Below the pieces are notes generated by a model. It did not search any database. It was not told the DNA's origin and worked only from the letters and a program-made list of their open reading frames with translations. Below are positions 27,731 through 36,701 of a DNA stretch of 64,000 nucleotides, piece after piece (the stretch's first letter is position 1; each line of letters starts with the position of its first letter). The position numbers and the translations under genes are program-made. This DNA comes from Pedobacter punctiformis. GTDB lineage: Bacteria > Bacteroidota > Bacteroidia > Sphingobacteriales > Sphingobacteriaceae. The DNA is taken from NCBI RefSeq assembly GCF_027213715.1, contig NZ_JAPWGM010000003.1:124001-188000 (forward strand). The letters run 5' to 3'.

Positions 27731-27959
27731 ATTAGATATTGGACGGTTTCGGTACCCCTTGATTTTTCATCAGGGATAGGGCAAAAAGCGGAAATAACTT
27801 TAAAATAGCCACTGGTTTTGCTTTACAAAACAGCCACCTTATCCTTAAAAACTTCGGATACTCTATAATGAAACTGTAACTCCGGCATTCACTCCAGCCT
27901 TGCCACCAGCAGCGACCAAAATTATGGTGTTTATTGGGTACAATTTGTTGTTTATAGTT

Positions 27960-28550
27960 TTAAACTTTTAGCCAGCCTGTAATGCTCATTCTTTTGGTAT
28001 GCGTTACGAAAACTTCATGTGCAAGTTGATCACTTTTGAAAAATACGCTTTTTCCATTTTCAGGAGCTATATTTTGAAAGCTGTTCAGATGATGAATACA
28101 AAGTTCTCCCCCGTCTTCAGTCTTCCAGTCTAAATTCAGGTACATGATCATTGAAAATTGCCTGCTTCCATTATGCTGGAACTGATCGATATGTTTTTTA
28201 TAAAAAGCGCCTGGTTCATACATGGTGTAATGAAATTCGTAACCTGTAATTCCGGTATAGCAGGTGCGGTTTAAATAAAGTACAAAACGGTCCATCAAAT
28301 CGAAAAAATCATTTTCGTGCGGATCGTTGTGTTTTCTGTCGAGCCAATAAATTACATCACTCCTGATCAGTTTATTTTGCAGCGCTACTACATCATTTCC
28401 GATTCCGGCTGATAGTAATTTTTCTTCGTTAAATAAATTAATCAGATTTTCTTTTAAATGAGCGGCCAGTGAAAGGCTTAAAAAATTTTCTGCAATACCA
28501 ACTTCATTTTCGATAAAACTATCGATCATGGTATCAAATATTTTTTCCAA
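27960..28550 (-). CDS. 2OG-Fe(II) oxygenase (prolyl-4-hydroxylase-like)
   Basis: The 196-residue protein has the double-stranded beta-helix core. The iron ligands are His and Asp in FYKKHIDQFQ (HxD, about residues 117-119) and His in SDQLAHEVFVTH (about 178), with the 2-oxoglutarate-binding Arg in HTKRMSITGWL near the C-terminus. The length suits bacterial SM-20/P4Hc-type enzymes. Its likely reaction is 2-oxoglutarate-dependent hydroxylation of an unknown protein or small substrate in the cytoplasm. No co-directional partner gene. Confidence 0.85.
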   Translation of the reverse strand: MEKIFDTMIDSFIENEVGIAENFLSLSLAAHLKENLINLFNEEKLLSAGIGNDVVALQNKLIRSDVIYWLDRKHNDPHENDFFDLMDRFVLYLNRTCYTGITGYEFHYTMYEPGAFYKKHIDQFQHNGSRQFSMIMYLNLDWKTEDGGELCIHHLNSFQNIAPENGKSVFFKSDQLAHEVFVTHTKRMSITGWLKV

Positions 28551-28759
28551 TAAGGTTGTTGGTCACTTCTAAAGCATTGTGCTGTAACCGGGAGTAAGGT
28601 AATCTAATTAAATGGTTAAAAAACCCTTTCTAAAATTCAACCCTGAAAAAAGATTGGCAGGTTTAAAAGGCAGGGCAAAATGTATTGTAATTTTTAAGAA
28701 ACGATTGTTTGCTTATAATTTCTGTTGAGTATATTGCTTTAAATTAAAAATCGGCTAAC

Positions 28760-29611
28760 ATGGATCAGAAAATCATCAACCTTTACGATGAGTATACGCA
28801 CAGTAAATTAAGCAGGAAAGATTTCATCAAACGGCTATCAATTATTGCCGGTAGTACTGCTTTAGCGCTGACTATTTTGCCCTTGTTAGAAAACAATTAC
28901 GCCGCAGCTTCTTCTTTTGATGATGATTCAATTGAAGTAGGAAACATTACGTATGCTGGAGCAGATGGCGAAGTAAAAGCCGTTTTAGCTAAACCTAAAG
29001 GTAAAAAACATTTGGGTTGTGTATTGGTTATCCATGAAAACAGAGGTTTAAATCCACATATTATTGATGTAACTAAAAGAGTGGCCGCTGAAGGTTTTAT
29101 CGCCCTTGGAGTAGATGCGCTTTCGCCATTTGGTGGTGCGCCTGCAGATGAAGACAAAGGAAGGGAATTGATTGGAAAATTAGACCCTGAAAAAAATCTT
29201 CAGAATTATTTAAAGGGGCTGAATTATTTGCGTAACAGAAAAGATGGTAATGGTAAAACCGGATGTATTGGTTTTTGCTGGGGTGGCGGTATGGCGAATA
29301 AACTGGCGGTTAACGATCCAAAATTAAATGCTGCCGTTGCCTATTATGGCGCACAGGCAAATGCAACTGATGTTGCTAAGATAAAAGCCAGTGTAATGCT
29401 GCATTATGGCGGACTGGACGAAAGAATAAATGCTGGTATATCTGCTTATGAAGCGGCTTTAAAAGACAACAAAATAGATTACCAGCTATTTATATACGAA
29501 GGTGTAAACCATGCTTTTAATAATGATACTTCGCCTACCAGATACAATGAAGCCGCAGCCAAACTTGCCTGGAAAAGAACCATTGATTTATTTAAGGCTA
29601 AATTGGCTTAG
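28760..29611 (+). CDS. dienelactone hydrolase family protein with export signal
   Basis: The 283-residue alpha/beta hydrolase has a Cys nucleophile in CIGFCWGGG, the acid in LHYGGLDERI and the His in YEGVNHAFNN, a full dienelactone-hydrolase triad. The N-terminal 55 residues (SRKDFIKRLSIIAGSTALAL) resemble a twin-arginine-type signal with an RK variant, so the enzyme may be exported. It would hydrolyse a lactone or ester. Its stop overlaps the convergent gene's stop by four bases. Confidence 0.88.
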   Translation: MDQKIINLYDEYTHSKLSRKDFIKRLSIIAGSTALALTILPLLENNYAAASSFDDDSIEVGNITYAGADGEVKAVLAKPKGKKHLGCVLVIHENRGLNPHIIDVTKRVAAEGFIALGVDALSPFGGAPADEDKGRELIGKLDPEKNLQNYLKGLNYLRNRKDGNGKTGCIGFCWGGGMANKLAVNDPKLNAAVAYYGAQANATDVAKIKASVMLHYGGLDERINAGISAYEAALKDNKIDYQLFIYEGVNHAFNNDTSPTRYNEAAAKLAWKRTIDLFKAKLA

Positions 29612-30630
29612 TTGGCTTTTAGCTCCAGCTGATATACAAAACCTTTATTTCCGGCTAAAATAACCGCATTACCTTTTTTAGCCTTTTGTACAGAATTAAA
29701 GCTGACATCAGAAATATGTTTCCAGTTTTGCCCTCCATCTGTTGAAATATCAGTTCCGGAAGTGCCTGTTGCCACTAAAGTTTTTGCATTGAGGTAAGCT
29801 ACGCCAGAGCGGTAACCAAAAACAGGTGTAACTGGCTTTGTCCATGTTTTGCCTCCATCTGCAGTTAGTACAATATTATTACTGTTTTCTTTGTCTTTAA
29901 CATAATTTCCTCCAACGGCAACGCCGTTTTTAGCATCATAAAAATCAATAGAAAAAGGGCCTGTACTATTTTCTCCCTGCCATATCGGGCATTTAAAAAC
30001 CTGCCAGTTCGCACCGTAATCGCCTGAAAAATAAATGTTAGAAACCTTACCGCCTGTTGCAACCCAAACTTTACCGCCTGGCAAAGTTTTGATCGTTGTT
30101 CCGCTTGCTGCAAAGCCTGCTTCACCTTCCGCTAATACCTGTTTCAAATTTGCCGATATCGCTGTCCAGCTTTTACCGGCATCGGTCGTTTTAAGTAATT
30201 GCATTTGGTTTTTAATCGGATCCCCAAAAATAATGGCTTTATTTTTATCCCAGAACCCCAAACCATCTAAAAAAATTGCAGTATCCATATTTTTGTAGGT
30301 TTCGGTCCAGCTTTGCCCACCATCTATTGTTTTTAAGATGTAAGCTGGTGAGCCTGCATTTACAACAATGGCTTGCTGATCATCAAAGGCTTCGATGTCC
30401 CGAAAATCTAATTTCTCATAACCTTTGGGTTTTATCCATTGCCAGGTTGTACCGCCATCCGTTGTTTTTCCAATGGTGCCACCACTTCCACTTACCCAGG
30501 TTACCTGATTAGAAACCACACTTAAACCTCTGATACTTGTTTTAGTGTTTTCGTTTAAAGGCTTTAAATTATACGTTTGCCCGGCGCAAAAAAAAGGTGC
30601 CATAAAAAGGCACCATAATATTTTTTTCAT
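29608..30630 (-). CDS. YCF48/BNR-repeat beta-propeller protein, secreted
   Basis: The 340-residue protein has a signal peptide (MKKILWCLFMAPFFCAGQ). It is built of repeated Asp-box-like units (TDGGTTWQWI, IDGGQSWTET, TDAGKSWTAI, ADGGKTWTKP, TDGGQNWKHI), a sialidase/YCF48-type seven-bladed propeller pattern. Such proteins act as scaffolds or binding proteins; catalytic residues of sialidases are not evident. It lies 10 nt downstream of the DUF2147 gene, likely in the same transcript. Confidence 0.82.
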   Translation of the reverse strand: MKKILWCLFMAPFFCAGQTYNLKPLNENTKTSIRGLSVVSNQVTWVSGSGGTIGKTTDGGTTWQWIKPKGYEKLDFRDIEAFDDQQAIVVNAGSPAYILKTIDGGQSWTETYKNMDTAIFLDGLGFWDKNKAIIFGDPIKNQMQLLKTTDAGKSWTAISANLKQVLAEGEAGFAASGTTIKTLPGGKVWVATGGKVSNIYFSGDYGANWQVFKCPIWQGENSTGPFSIDFYDAKNGVAVGGNYVKDKENSNNIVLTADGGKTWTKPVTPVFGYRSGVAYLNAKTLVATGTSGTDISTDGGQNWKHISDVSFNSVQKAKKGNAVILAGNKGFVYQLELKAN

Positions 30631-30640
30631 CTCTCAGTAT

Positions 30641-31072
30641 TTATTTTACTCTTCTAAAGGTTTCCGAACGGCCTAAAAGAGAAATCCCTACGTAACCTCT
30701 AACATTTAAAACATCAGTACTTTTTAAGGTCATGTTACAGCTATATGTTTTTCCACTTTTAGGATCATAAATTGTTCCGTCAGTCCATTTACCGTCATCA
30801 AAAATAAAGTTTTTTAAAATTTCAAGGCCCCACAACGGACGGTTTTGCAAATTTGCTTCAGGGTTTTTTGAATCTGTTTTTGGTTTTCCATTTAAGTTTG
30901 GCTCTTTTAACCAGGCCAGTTTACCAAAATATTTATCTCCTTTTTTGTAGATCTCTATTTGTCCTTCTCCTGATGGGTTAAGCCATTTACCAAGAATAGC
31001 ATCTTTATTTTGTGCAACAGCATTATAAGCCAATGCAACAAAAAGAAGCATTAAAAACGGGAATTTTCTCAT
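30641..31072 (-). CDS. DUF2147 domain protein, secreted
   Basis: The 143-residue protein has a signal peptide (FLMLLFVALAYNAVAQ). It has the DUF2147 pattern: DAILGKWLNPSGEGQIEIYK, GKLAWLKEPN, then GGKTY-like SGKTYSCNM and LNVRGYVGISLLGRSETFRR. DUF2147 proteins are small periplasmic lipocalin-like domains of unknown role. It is first in a short operon with the propeller protein. Confidence 0.88.
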   Translation of the reverse strand: MRKFPFLMLLFVALAYNAVAQNKDAILGKWLNPSGEGQIEIYKKGDKYFGKLAWLKEPNLNGKPKTDSKNPEANLQNRPLWGLEILKNFIFDDGKWTDGTIYDPKSGKTYSCNMTLKSTDVLNVRGYVGISLLGRSETFRRVK

Positions 31073-31175
31073 AACTGAATCTATTTAGTGTTTTTAAATA
31101 TAGCGATTAGAACAGTAACGCGAAAAAATAATTAAAGTTTTAAGAACTGGTTTAAATTTCACTTAAAATCCTGCC

Positions 31176-31234
31176 TGTCAGTCTGAGCCTGCCGAAAACT
31201 TTTACTTAAATACTTCGGCTGGCCCAATATGACA
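31176..31234. repeat. REP-like intergenic inverted repeat
   Basis: TGTCAGTCTGAGCC begins at 31176 and the complementary end TGACA closes at 31234. GCCGAA and TTCGGC form the inner arms. The word TGTCAGTCTGAGC is typical of dispersed palindromes I associate with Pedobacter-type genomes, which I cannot verify here. Confidence 0.45.
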
Positions 31235-31288
31235 AATTTCAAATATTCATCAGCCTATAAATTAGGTAATGCCGGCAATGGTACGATA

Positions 31289-32614
31289 TTACTTTGTAAC
31301 TTCCAATACCACTACATTATCAGGCTCATTGTAGTCATATGATGCCGAAATGGTCGCTGTACCGTTCTTCAATTCTGTTTTAACTGCCACACTATTTTTT
31401 AAGAAATAAGCTTTGATTATTTTTTTAGAAGGGAAATTTGGCAATGAAATTTCTTTGTCGCCTTTAAACACATGAACAAAGATTTTATTTCCTTTTTGGG
31501 TAGTGCAACCCCACTCCTGCGGTTTTAGGTACCCGGCTTTTGTAGCATAAATACTTGCGCCGTAAGTTTTTAACCAACCTCCCATAAAAGCAAGCCTGTC
31601 TTTAAACTCCTGCTGGATATCGCCATTAGGCATTGGCCCGATGTTAAGTAGTAAATTTGTTCCTAAACCTGCAGCTTTAGCCAGGTAATGCACCAGTTCT
31701 GCAGGCGTTTTACAGCTGGTATCGCTCAGGTTAAAACCCCATGATCCATTGATTGTTTCGCAGGTTTCGACAGGTAATTGATTTGAGGCCTCCTGAAAAC
31801 TTAAACCTGATTTATTTTCGCCGGGTAAATCCCTTTCAAACATTTGAAAATCTTCTCCTGGTAATGGGCTTAAATGGTGGTTATTTCCAATAAGACATTG
31901 TGGTTGCAGTTTGTGAATCAGGCTATAAATTTCGTCATATTTCCAGTCAATACGCGATGAGCGGTCTGCCTGACCTTCAGGTGCGGTTTGATCCCAATGC
32001 CCATCGAACCAGATTGCACCAATTTCTCCATAATTGGTTAACAGCTCCGTCAATTGGTTTTTCATAAACTGAAGATAGCTGGCATAATCGCCCTTGCCTT
32101 TTCGACCACTGGATTGCCCGGTCCGACCCGTTTCATGTGGGTAATCTTCTCTTCTCCAATCTAATAAAGAATAATATAAGTTAAGCTTAATACCTTGTTT
32201 ATGACATTCATCGGCCATCATTTTTACAACATCCTTTTTATAAGGAGTATTCATGATATTAAAATCAGAATATTTGGTATCCCACATGCTAAAACCATCG
32301 TGATGACGGGTAATCAGGGTAATGTATTTCATTCCGGCATTTTTAGCCATACTTACCCATTTTGCAGCATCAAAATCAACCGGGTTAAAAAAGTTTTCGA
32401 GTAAGGTGTAATTTTTAACGGTTAATTTACGATCGTTCATTACCCACTCTCCACTACCGGGAATACTGAATGGCCCCCAGTGAATAAATAAGCCAAAACG
32501 TTCATCGCTAAAAGTTTTTCTGGCTGCGAGATTGGCAGCAGTTGGCGTATAGGTTTGAGCGAATAATTGAAAACCCGCTAAAAAGAATAAAGTGCTTAAT
32601 AAAAGTTTTTTCAT
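31289..32614 (-). CDS. alpha-L-fucosidase (GH29), secreted
   Basis: The 441-residue enzyme has a signal peptide (LLSTLFFLAGFQLFAQ). The GH29 signatures are RFGLFIHWGPFSIPG near the start, TRHHDGFSMWDT, and the nucleophile region GAIWFDGHWDQ (Asp about 205). SWGFNLSDTS and NIGPMPNG follow, then a C-terminal beta-sandwich. It hydrolyses terminal alpha-L-fucose from glycans in the periplasm or outside the cell. It is monocistronic, with no SusC/SusD pair nearby. Confidence 0.93.
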   Translation of the reverse strand: MKKLLLSTLFFLAGFQLFAQTYTPTAANLAARKTFSDERFGLFIHWGPFSIPGSGEWVMNDRKLTVKNYTLLENFFNPVDFDAAKWVSMAKNAGMKYITLITRHHDGFSMWDTKYSDFNIMNTPYKKDVVKMMADECHKQGIKLNLYYSLLDWRREDYPHETGRTGQSSGRKGKGDYASYLQFMKNQLTELLTNYGEIGAIWFDGHWDQTAPEGQADRSSRIDWKYDEIYSLIHKLQPQCLIGNNHHLSPLPGEDFQMFERDLPGENKSGLSFQEASNQLPVETCETINGSWGFNLSDTSCKTPAELVHYLAKAAGLGTNLLLNIGPMPNGDIQQEFKDRLAFMGGWLKTYGASIYATKAGYLKPQEWGCTTQKGNKIFVHVFKGDKEISLPNFPSKKIIKAYFLKNSVAVKTELKNGTATISASYDYNEPDNVVVLEVTK

Positions 32615-32772
32615 TTGGGATAGATTGGTTAGAATGTGTTCAGGTCATTCAATTTTAAAGTTAGCCCAAATTGATGAATATTTTTTTCAATGCTATTGTC
32701 AAATCTTTAAGCTTAATTGTATTATTTTTCTAAAATACCTGAACGATTTAAGGCTTAGAAAACCTTAAATAA

Positions 32773-33288
32773 TTACTGACTGTAATCAGAGTTGAGTTTA
32801 TTATGCATTTTTTCCAATTGACGGATGTGACGTTTTGTATGGTAGGTTACAAAGTAAACTGCCTCAAGCCGTGTTAAATATCCATAGCCTGGTAGCTGCC
32901 AGGAGGTAGTTGTTTTGGTTAAATCCAAATCACTGACTGCCCGAATAATATCCAGCTTAATTTGATTCAGTTTTTGGATCAATTCCTGTTTATCGTAATC
33001 TTTTAAAGGCGGCACTACAAAGGATGGGGCTTCCATCCTAATGCTGAAATTTTCAAAATCTTCCTTGATCTTTGCCACGGCCTGATCTGCAGGGCGGTTA
33101 GTTTCTTCAACCGGACCATTTAGCATAGCTGTAAAACCACCATTGGCCATAATCATATGTTTGGCCAATTGTCCGGCTGTCCAGCTGCCTTCAAATGGAA
33201 CTGCGTTAATTTGTTCCTGACTAAAGCCATCAAATAATGTTTGCAATGCGGTTAATGCATCATCAACCTCTTTATATACCTTTTCCAT
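32773..33288 (-). CDS. DinB-family (DfsB-like four-helix) protein
   Basis: The 171-residue protein is a DinB/YfiT-type helical bundle with metal-ligand-type His residues in WTAGQLAKHMIMA and VYFVTYHTKRHIRQLEKM. Family members bind divalent metal and some are thiol transferases; the reaction here is unknown. It lies two bases downstream of a second DinB-like gene, forming a two-gene operon. Confidence 0.88.
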   Translation of the reverse strand: MEKVYKEVDDALTALQTLFDGFSQEQINAVPFEGSWTAGQLAKHMIMANGGFTAMLNGPVEETNRPADQAVAKIKEDFENFSIRMEAPSFVVPPLKDYDKQELIQKLNQIKLDIIRAVSDLDLTKTTTSWQLPGYGYLTRLEAVYFVTYHTKRHIRQLEKMHNKLNSDYSQ

Positions 33289-33289
33289 A

Positions 33290-33784
33290 TTACATATAAT
33301 TCATGGCTTTATAGCCTAAAAGTCTGCGCCACAGTGCAATCTGACCAATACAATTTGCTTCTCTGTAAGTATTAAAAGCAATCATATCAAATAATTTCAT
33401 TTCCATGCCGGGCATTACAAAAGGCTCGTCAATTTTTTCATTGGTAGCTTCAGTTAAAGCGGTTTGTAATACGGGCGATATGGCAGCCCAATCTTTTTTA
33501 AAGTCATCCAGCGAAGGGTAAATTACGCCGTCTTCAATGCCTTTATGTTCTGCGAAGAGTGCCCCGGTAAAAGATGTTAAATTAATGCCGAATGATTTAG
33601 CAAGTTCATATCTTCCGGCTACAATGCTTCCGGTAATCCAGGCTATATGATTGGCTTGTGTATCCAGTCTTTTTTGTGCATCCTCATCGCCTATTCCATC
33701 TAAAGCGCTGATTAGAAAATCAGTATGCATTTCGTAAAGAACAATGATACTGTACAGGCGATCACTTATTGGTTTGTTTTTCAT
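33290..33784 (-). CDS. DinB-like family protein
   Basis: The 164-residue helical protein has spaced metal-ligand-type His residues (LYEMHTDFLI, DTQANHIAWITG), and the third position (FNTYREANCIGQIALWRRLL) lacks the usual His, so metal binding may be altered. It belongs to the DinB/DUF664-like superfamily. It is translated just ahead of the DinB gene at 33288; both are probably co-expressed and may form a heterodimer. Confidence 0.78.
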   Translation of the reverse strand: MKNKPISDRLYSIIVLYEMHTDFLISALDGIGDEDAQKRLDTQANHIAWITGSIVAGRYELAKSFGINLTSFTGALFAEHKGIEDGVIYPSLDDFKKDWAAISPVLQTALTEATNEKIDEPFVMPGMEMKLFDMIAFNTYREANCIGQIALWRRLLGYKAMNYM

Positions 33785-33911
33785 GGCTTTGTTGTTTTTA
33801 ACTTATATAAAGTTAAGCGCTTTATTTACGAAACGTTGTTGCTGTTGAAGTCAATTTAGAGGGGCATTTAAGACATTTTTCATATATTTACTATAATAAA
33901 AATCTAACCCT

Positions 33912-34871
33912 ATGATTCGTACTGGTATTTTACTGACTAAACAATATAGATTGTTGAGCGTTGCGGCTATATTGGATGTTTTTGAAACTGTTAACAAATT
34001 TCATTTAAATGATGGCTTGCCAGAGCCTTTTGATTTAGTGTTAATCAGTCAGGATAGTGGCCAGATTAATTTCAGCACACACGAATGCAAATCAATAAAT
34101 GCTGTAACCGATCTGGATCTTGTACTGATTCCTTCTTTTTCAAGTGAAGATGTAAAAGCTGCCGTTGGAGAAAATGCCACGTTTATCCCCTGGCTACATA
34201 AACAATTTAAAGATGGTGTAGAAATTGCAACTTTTTGTACAGGTGCTTTCCTTTTGGCTGCATCGGGCTTATTAAATGGTAAGGTAGCCACTACACATGT
34301 AGATGCTTGTCATGCATTTTCAATGGCTTTTCCACTTGTGCAATTAAAACCAGATAAAACGGTAACGCAGGACGGCAAATTATACACCAGCGGTGGAGCT
34401 ACTTCTACGTTTCATTTATTGTTACACCTTTTACAAATTCATTGCGGTAAAGATATAGCCGTTAAAATGGCTAAGATTTTCGCCATCGACATGGACCGTG
34501 TTAATCAGTCTTATTTTAGTACTTTTCAACCTATCCGCCACCATAATGATGATATTGTAGCTTCTGCACAGGAGAAAATTGAAACCAATTACCAGGATGT
34601 AGCAACCATTGAGGAAATGATTAAGGATATTCCTTCAAGCAGAAGAAATATAGTTAGGCGGTTTAAACAGGTAATTGGAATTACGCCAATAGAATATTTA
34701 CAACAAACCCGTATAGAGGCTGCCAAAAAACTGCTGGAACAAACTGCCCAGCAAATGACCGAAGTGATCTATAATTCGGGCTATAACGATCCTAAAGCTT
34801 TTAGAAAGATTTTTAGAAAATCTGTCGGCATGACTCCATCTGAATACAGGGACAAGTTTCAGGTGAGGTAA
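33912..34871 (+). CDS. GlxA-family transcriptional regulator
   Basis: The 319-residue protein has an N-terminal DJ-1/PfpI-like domain (EIATFCTGAFLLAASGLLNG, with the nucleophile-elbow Cys) and a C-terminal AraC domain (RRNIVRRFKQVIGITPIEYL, then MTEVIYNSGYNDPKAFRKIF). It is a cytoplasmic one-component regulator. It diverges from the two DinB genes, with 128 bp between starts, so those may be its targets. Confidence 0.92.
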   Translation: MIRTGILLTKQYRLLSVAAILDVFETVNKFHLNDGLPEPFDLVLISQDSGQINFSTHECKSINAVTDLDLVLIPSFSSEDVKAAVGENATFIPWLHKQFKDGVEIATFCTGAFLLAASGLLNGKVATTHVDACHAFSMAFPLVQLKPDKTVTQDGKLYTSGGATSTFHLLLHLLQIHCGKDIAVKMAKIFAIDMDRVNQSYFSTFQPIRHHNDDIVASAQEKIETNYQDVATIEEMIKDIPSSRRNIVRRFKQVIGITPIEYLQQTRIEAAKKLLEQTAQQMTEVIYNSGYNDPKAFRKIFRKSVGMTPSEYRDKFQVR

Positions 34872-34888
34872 AAATCTTCGCCAAATTT

Positions 34889-34924
34889 AAAAGTGCGGCA
34901 GATATCCACCATGCCGCAACTTTA
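34889..34924 (+). terminator. terminator of the GlxA-type gene
   Basis: AAGTGCGGCA (34891-34900) pairs with TGCCGCAACTT (34912-34922, one bulge), followed by T-rich sequence, 18 bp past the stop. The rest of 34925-35280 is AT-rich and shows nothing I recognise. Confidence 0.7.
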
Positions 34925-35280
34925 TCATTAAAACTAATTTAAAAACTATAGGCTGGTCAATCATAGAAACTCTGTCCGAATAGTACACCTTAAGGTTTGT
35001 AAACGGCAGGTTTTTAAATCAATAACAGAGGGATAATATTAATATTAACGCGATATAAATACACTGTTAATAAACATAAAGATACATAAATGTAATAATT
35101 TTATCATCAATTTTTGTATATTCCGACTTTAATAAAGGAATTAAGAATTAAAAGTTCATTAATTGTGTCTATCAGCATTTAAATTTCTAAATATTATTTG
35201 TTTTTAGCAAAAATCAGAATGATTTGCGATTAAAACCTGTGTTAAAAAACAAACAGAAAAACAAATCATTTGAATGTTAC

Positions 35281-35463
35281 ATGAAACTTATTAAAAAGAC
35301 ATTAACCAGGCAAGAATTGGATTCTATTAGGTGCGGCGACAGGGTTTTTGATGAATCGGGTAAATCCGGTGTTGTTGAAGACATAGAGATTGTGAAATAT
35401 AAGGCCGCTACTCATTATTATTACCGGCTAAAGAATAGCGGTACCATTTTAATTATTGTTTAA
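35281..35463 (+). CDS. small protein of unknown function
   Basis: From ATG 35281 the product is 60 residues (MKLIKKTLTRQELDSIRCGD). A longer reading from TTG at 35224 adds 19 Lys-rich residues and is less likely. The middle (VFDESGKSGVVEDIEIVKY) and end (YYRLKNSGTILIIV) suggest a small beta-rich, SH3-like fold. No family recognised. It is followed by the terminator at 35531, although that hairpin is better explained as belonging to tRNA-Ser. Confidence 0.5.
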   Translation: MKLIKKTLTRQELDSIRCGDRVFDESGKSGVVEDIEIVKYKAATHYYYRLKNSGTILIIV

Positions 35464-35530
35464 TGCCTTTTGTGCTCAGAAATGATTTTAATTCAGAAAT
35501 TAAATAATTGATAATCAATTGATTAAAGCA

Positions 35531-35560
35531 AAAAAAGCACCAATAAATTGATGCTTTTTT
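35531..35560 (-). terminator. displaced original terminator of tRNA-Ser
   Basis: AAAAAAGCA (35531-35539) pairs with TGCTTTTTT (35552-35560), with inner CAAT/ATTG. It lies directly beyond the tRNA-Ser 3'-end copy in the tRNA's reading direction, mirroring the arrangement at tRNA-Leu. It can also end the small gene upstream. Confidence 0.75.
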
Positions 35561-35562
35561 CA

Positions 35563-35586
35563 GCGGAAAGCGAGGGACTCGAACCC
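35563..35586 (-). repeat. partial tRNA-Ser 3' end (att scar)
   Basis: GCGGAAAGCGAGGGA at 35563-35577 equals 42222-42236 of the intact tRNA-Ser. After one mismatch, TCGAACCC (35579-35586) equals 42238-42245. No other part of a tRNA follows, so this is a 3'-end copy left by integration. Confidence 0.8.
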
Positions 35587-35884
35587 ACCCTTTATAGACG
35601 CTGTATTACTGCAATTTTTATATCAAAGGTAGAATGCTATGAATATGCCACAACTTTTTTAAACATTTTAAAAATTATGAACAATAATATAACAAGCATT
35701 TAGCTGTTTGCTACAATAAACAATTTTTAGGACTTGTATCAAAGAACACTTTAGTTTAACATTACAAATATACAAAATATCGCACCTAAGAAATGCGCAA
35801 CGATCTTCAATATCTTTGGTACCATAAAAAAATCTAAATAGATAGGTTTGATTGTTTAAATTAAGATAATTCTAACCAAGATTG

Positions 35885-36010
35885 GGCATTTCAGCAAAAA
35901 TGGCCGCTCGTTCCGCATTTAAACTATCACTTCGCTTAAGTGACCATCTGTTCCGAGTCAGACTGACCGTTCCGATCTTTCGATCAACTTTTTTCACGAC
36001 TGGCTTTCAG
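35885..36010 (-). pseudogene. possible transposase fragment
   Basis: One minus-strand frame reads KKVDRKIGTVSLTRNRWSLK and continues RSDSLNAERAAIFAEMP. The RW-x-LK...L-x-x-x-R pattern is reminiscent of ISL3-type transposases, but the match is short and unverified. No ends or target repeats were found. Confidence 0.25.
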
Positions 36011-36306
36011 GAATAATTTTTCAATTTCTGCATAAAACAAAGGCTCCAGGGAGCATATCTGCAATTCCGGATGAACTAGGTCGCTTCGCTATTTTGGAAG
36101 GATTATGGTGTGTTTTTTAGCGTTCAAATACCTGCGGATGGATTTTGATCTTTAGAAACTTCTGAATTGAGGACAAATCCGGCAGTACCGGAGGAAAATG
36201 GATTTGGATCCGAAGTGTATATTTGTTCATTAGGAAAGGAACTTAGATGTGCATCATCCGGTAATCAAATTGGTGGTCAGTTTGTTAAAATGAAACCTAT
36301 CTAATC

Positions 36307-36438
36307 ATAATCAGAGATTTTTTGGGACACTCCAGCGTACAAACGACTGAAATCTATGCAAAATTATCGGCATCTCGCCGAATGAAGGTAATTGAAGCCG
36401 CAAGTAAAGAAATAGTACCATCAGAAGAAGCTCTTTGA
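36307..36438 (+). pseudogene. C-terminal relic of a tyrosine recombinase
   Basis: The plus frame reads IIRDFLGHSSVQTTEIYAKL, then SASRRMKVIEAASKEIVPSE, and ends at TGA 36436-36438. GHSSVQTTEIYA is the final catalytic box of a tyrosine recombinase with its His and nucleophile Tyr. No upstream Arg boxes remain in frame. It marks the former integrase of the tRNA-Ser element. Confidence 0.85.
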
Positions 36439-36701
36439 GTAAAAAACACTTCCCTCAGGGAGTGGTTAAAACACATAACCAATTCAAAAATTATGCAAAG
36501 ATTCTTTTTAGAAAAAGGGATATCTAAGATGATTAGACATCCCTTTTTATGTTTATATGCTTGAAAACAGCAGCTTCTTTACATAAGAATACTGTTCACA
36601 ATGTTGTTCTTATGTAAATATTTAAATAAAAACAAGGGAGCGGGCACCAGATTGCGCAAAACCTAAAGTTAGAAACTGAACTCAATCCTATGGTTGACAT
36701 T

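Noticed and set aside
27731..27959. Possible worn outer-membrane protein end on the minus strand
   Set aside because: Only about 20 codons look plausible, and no family or frame is convincing.
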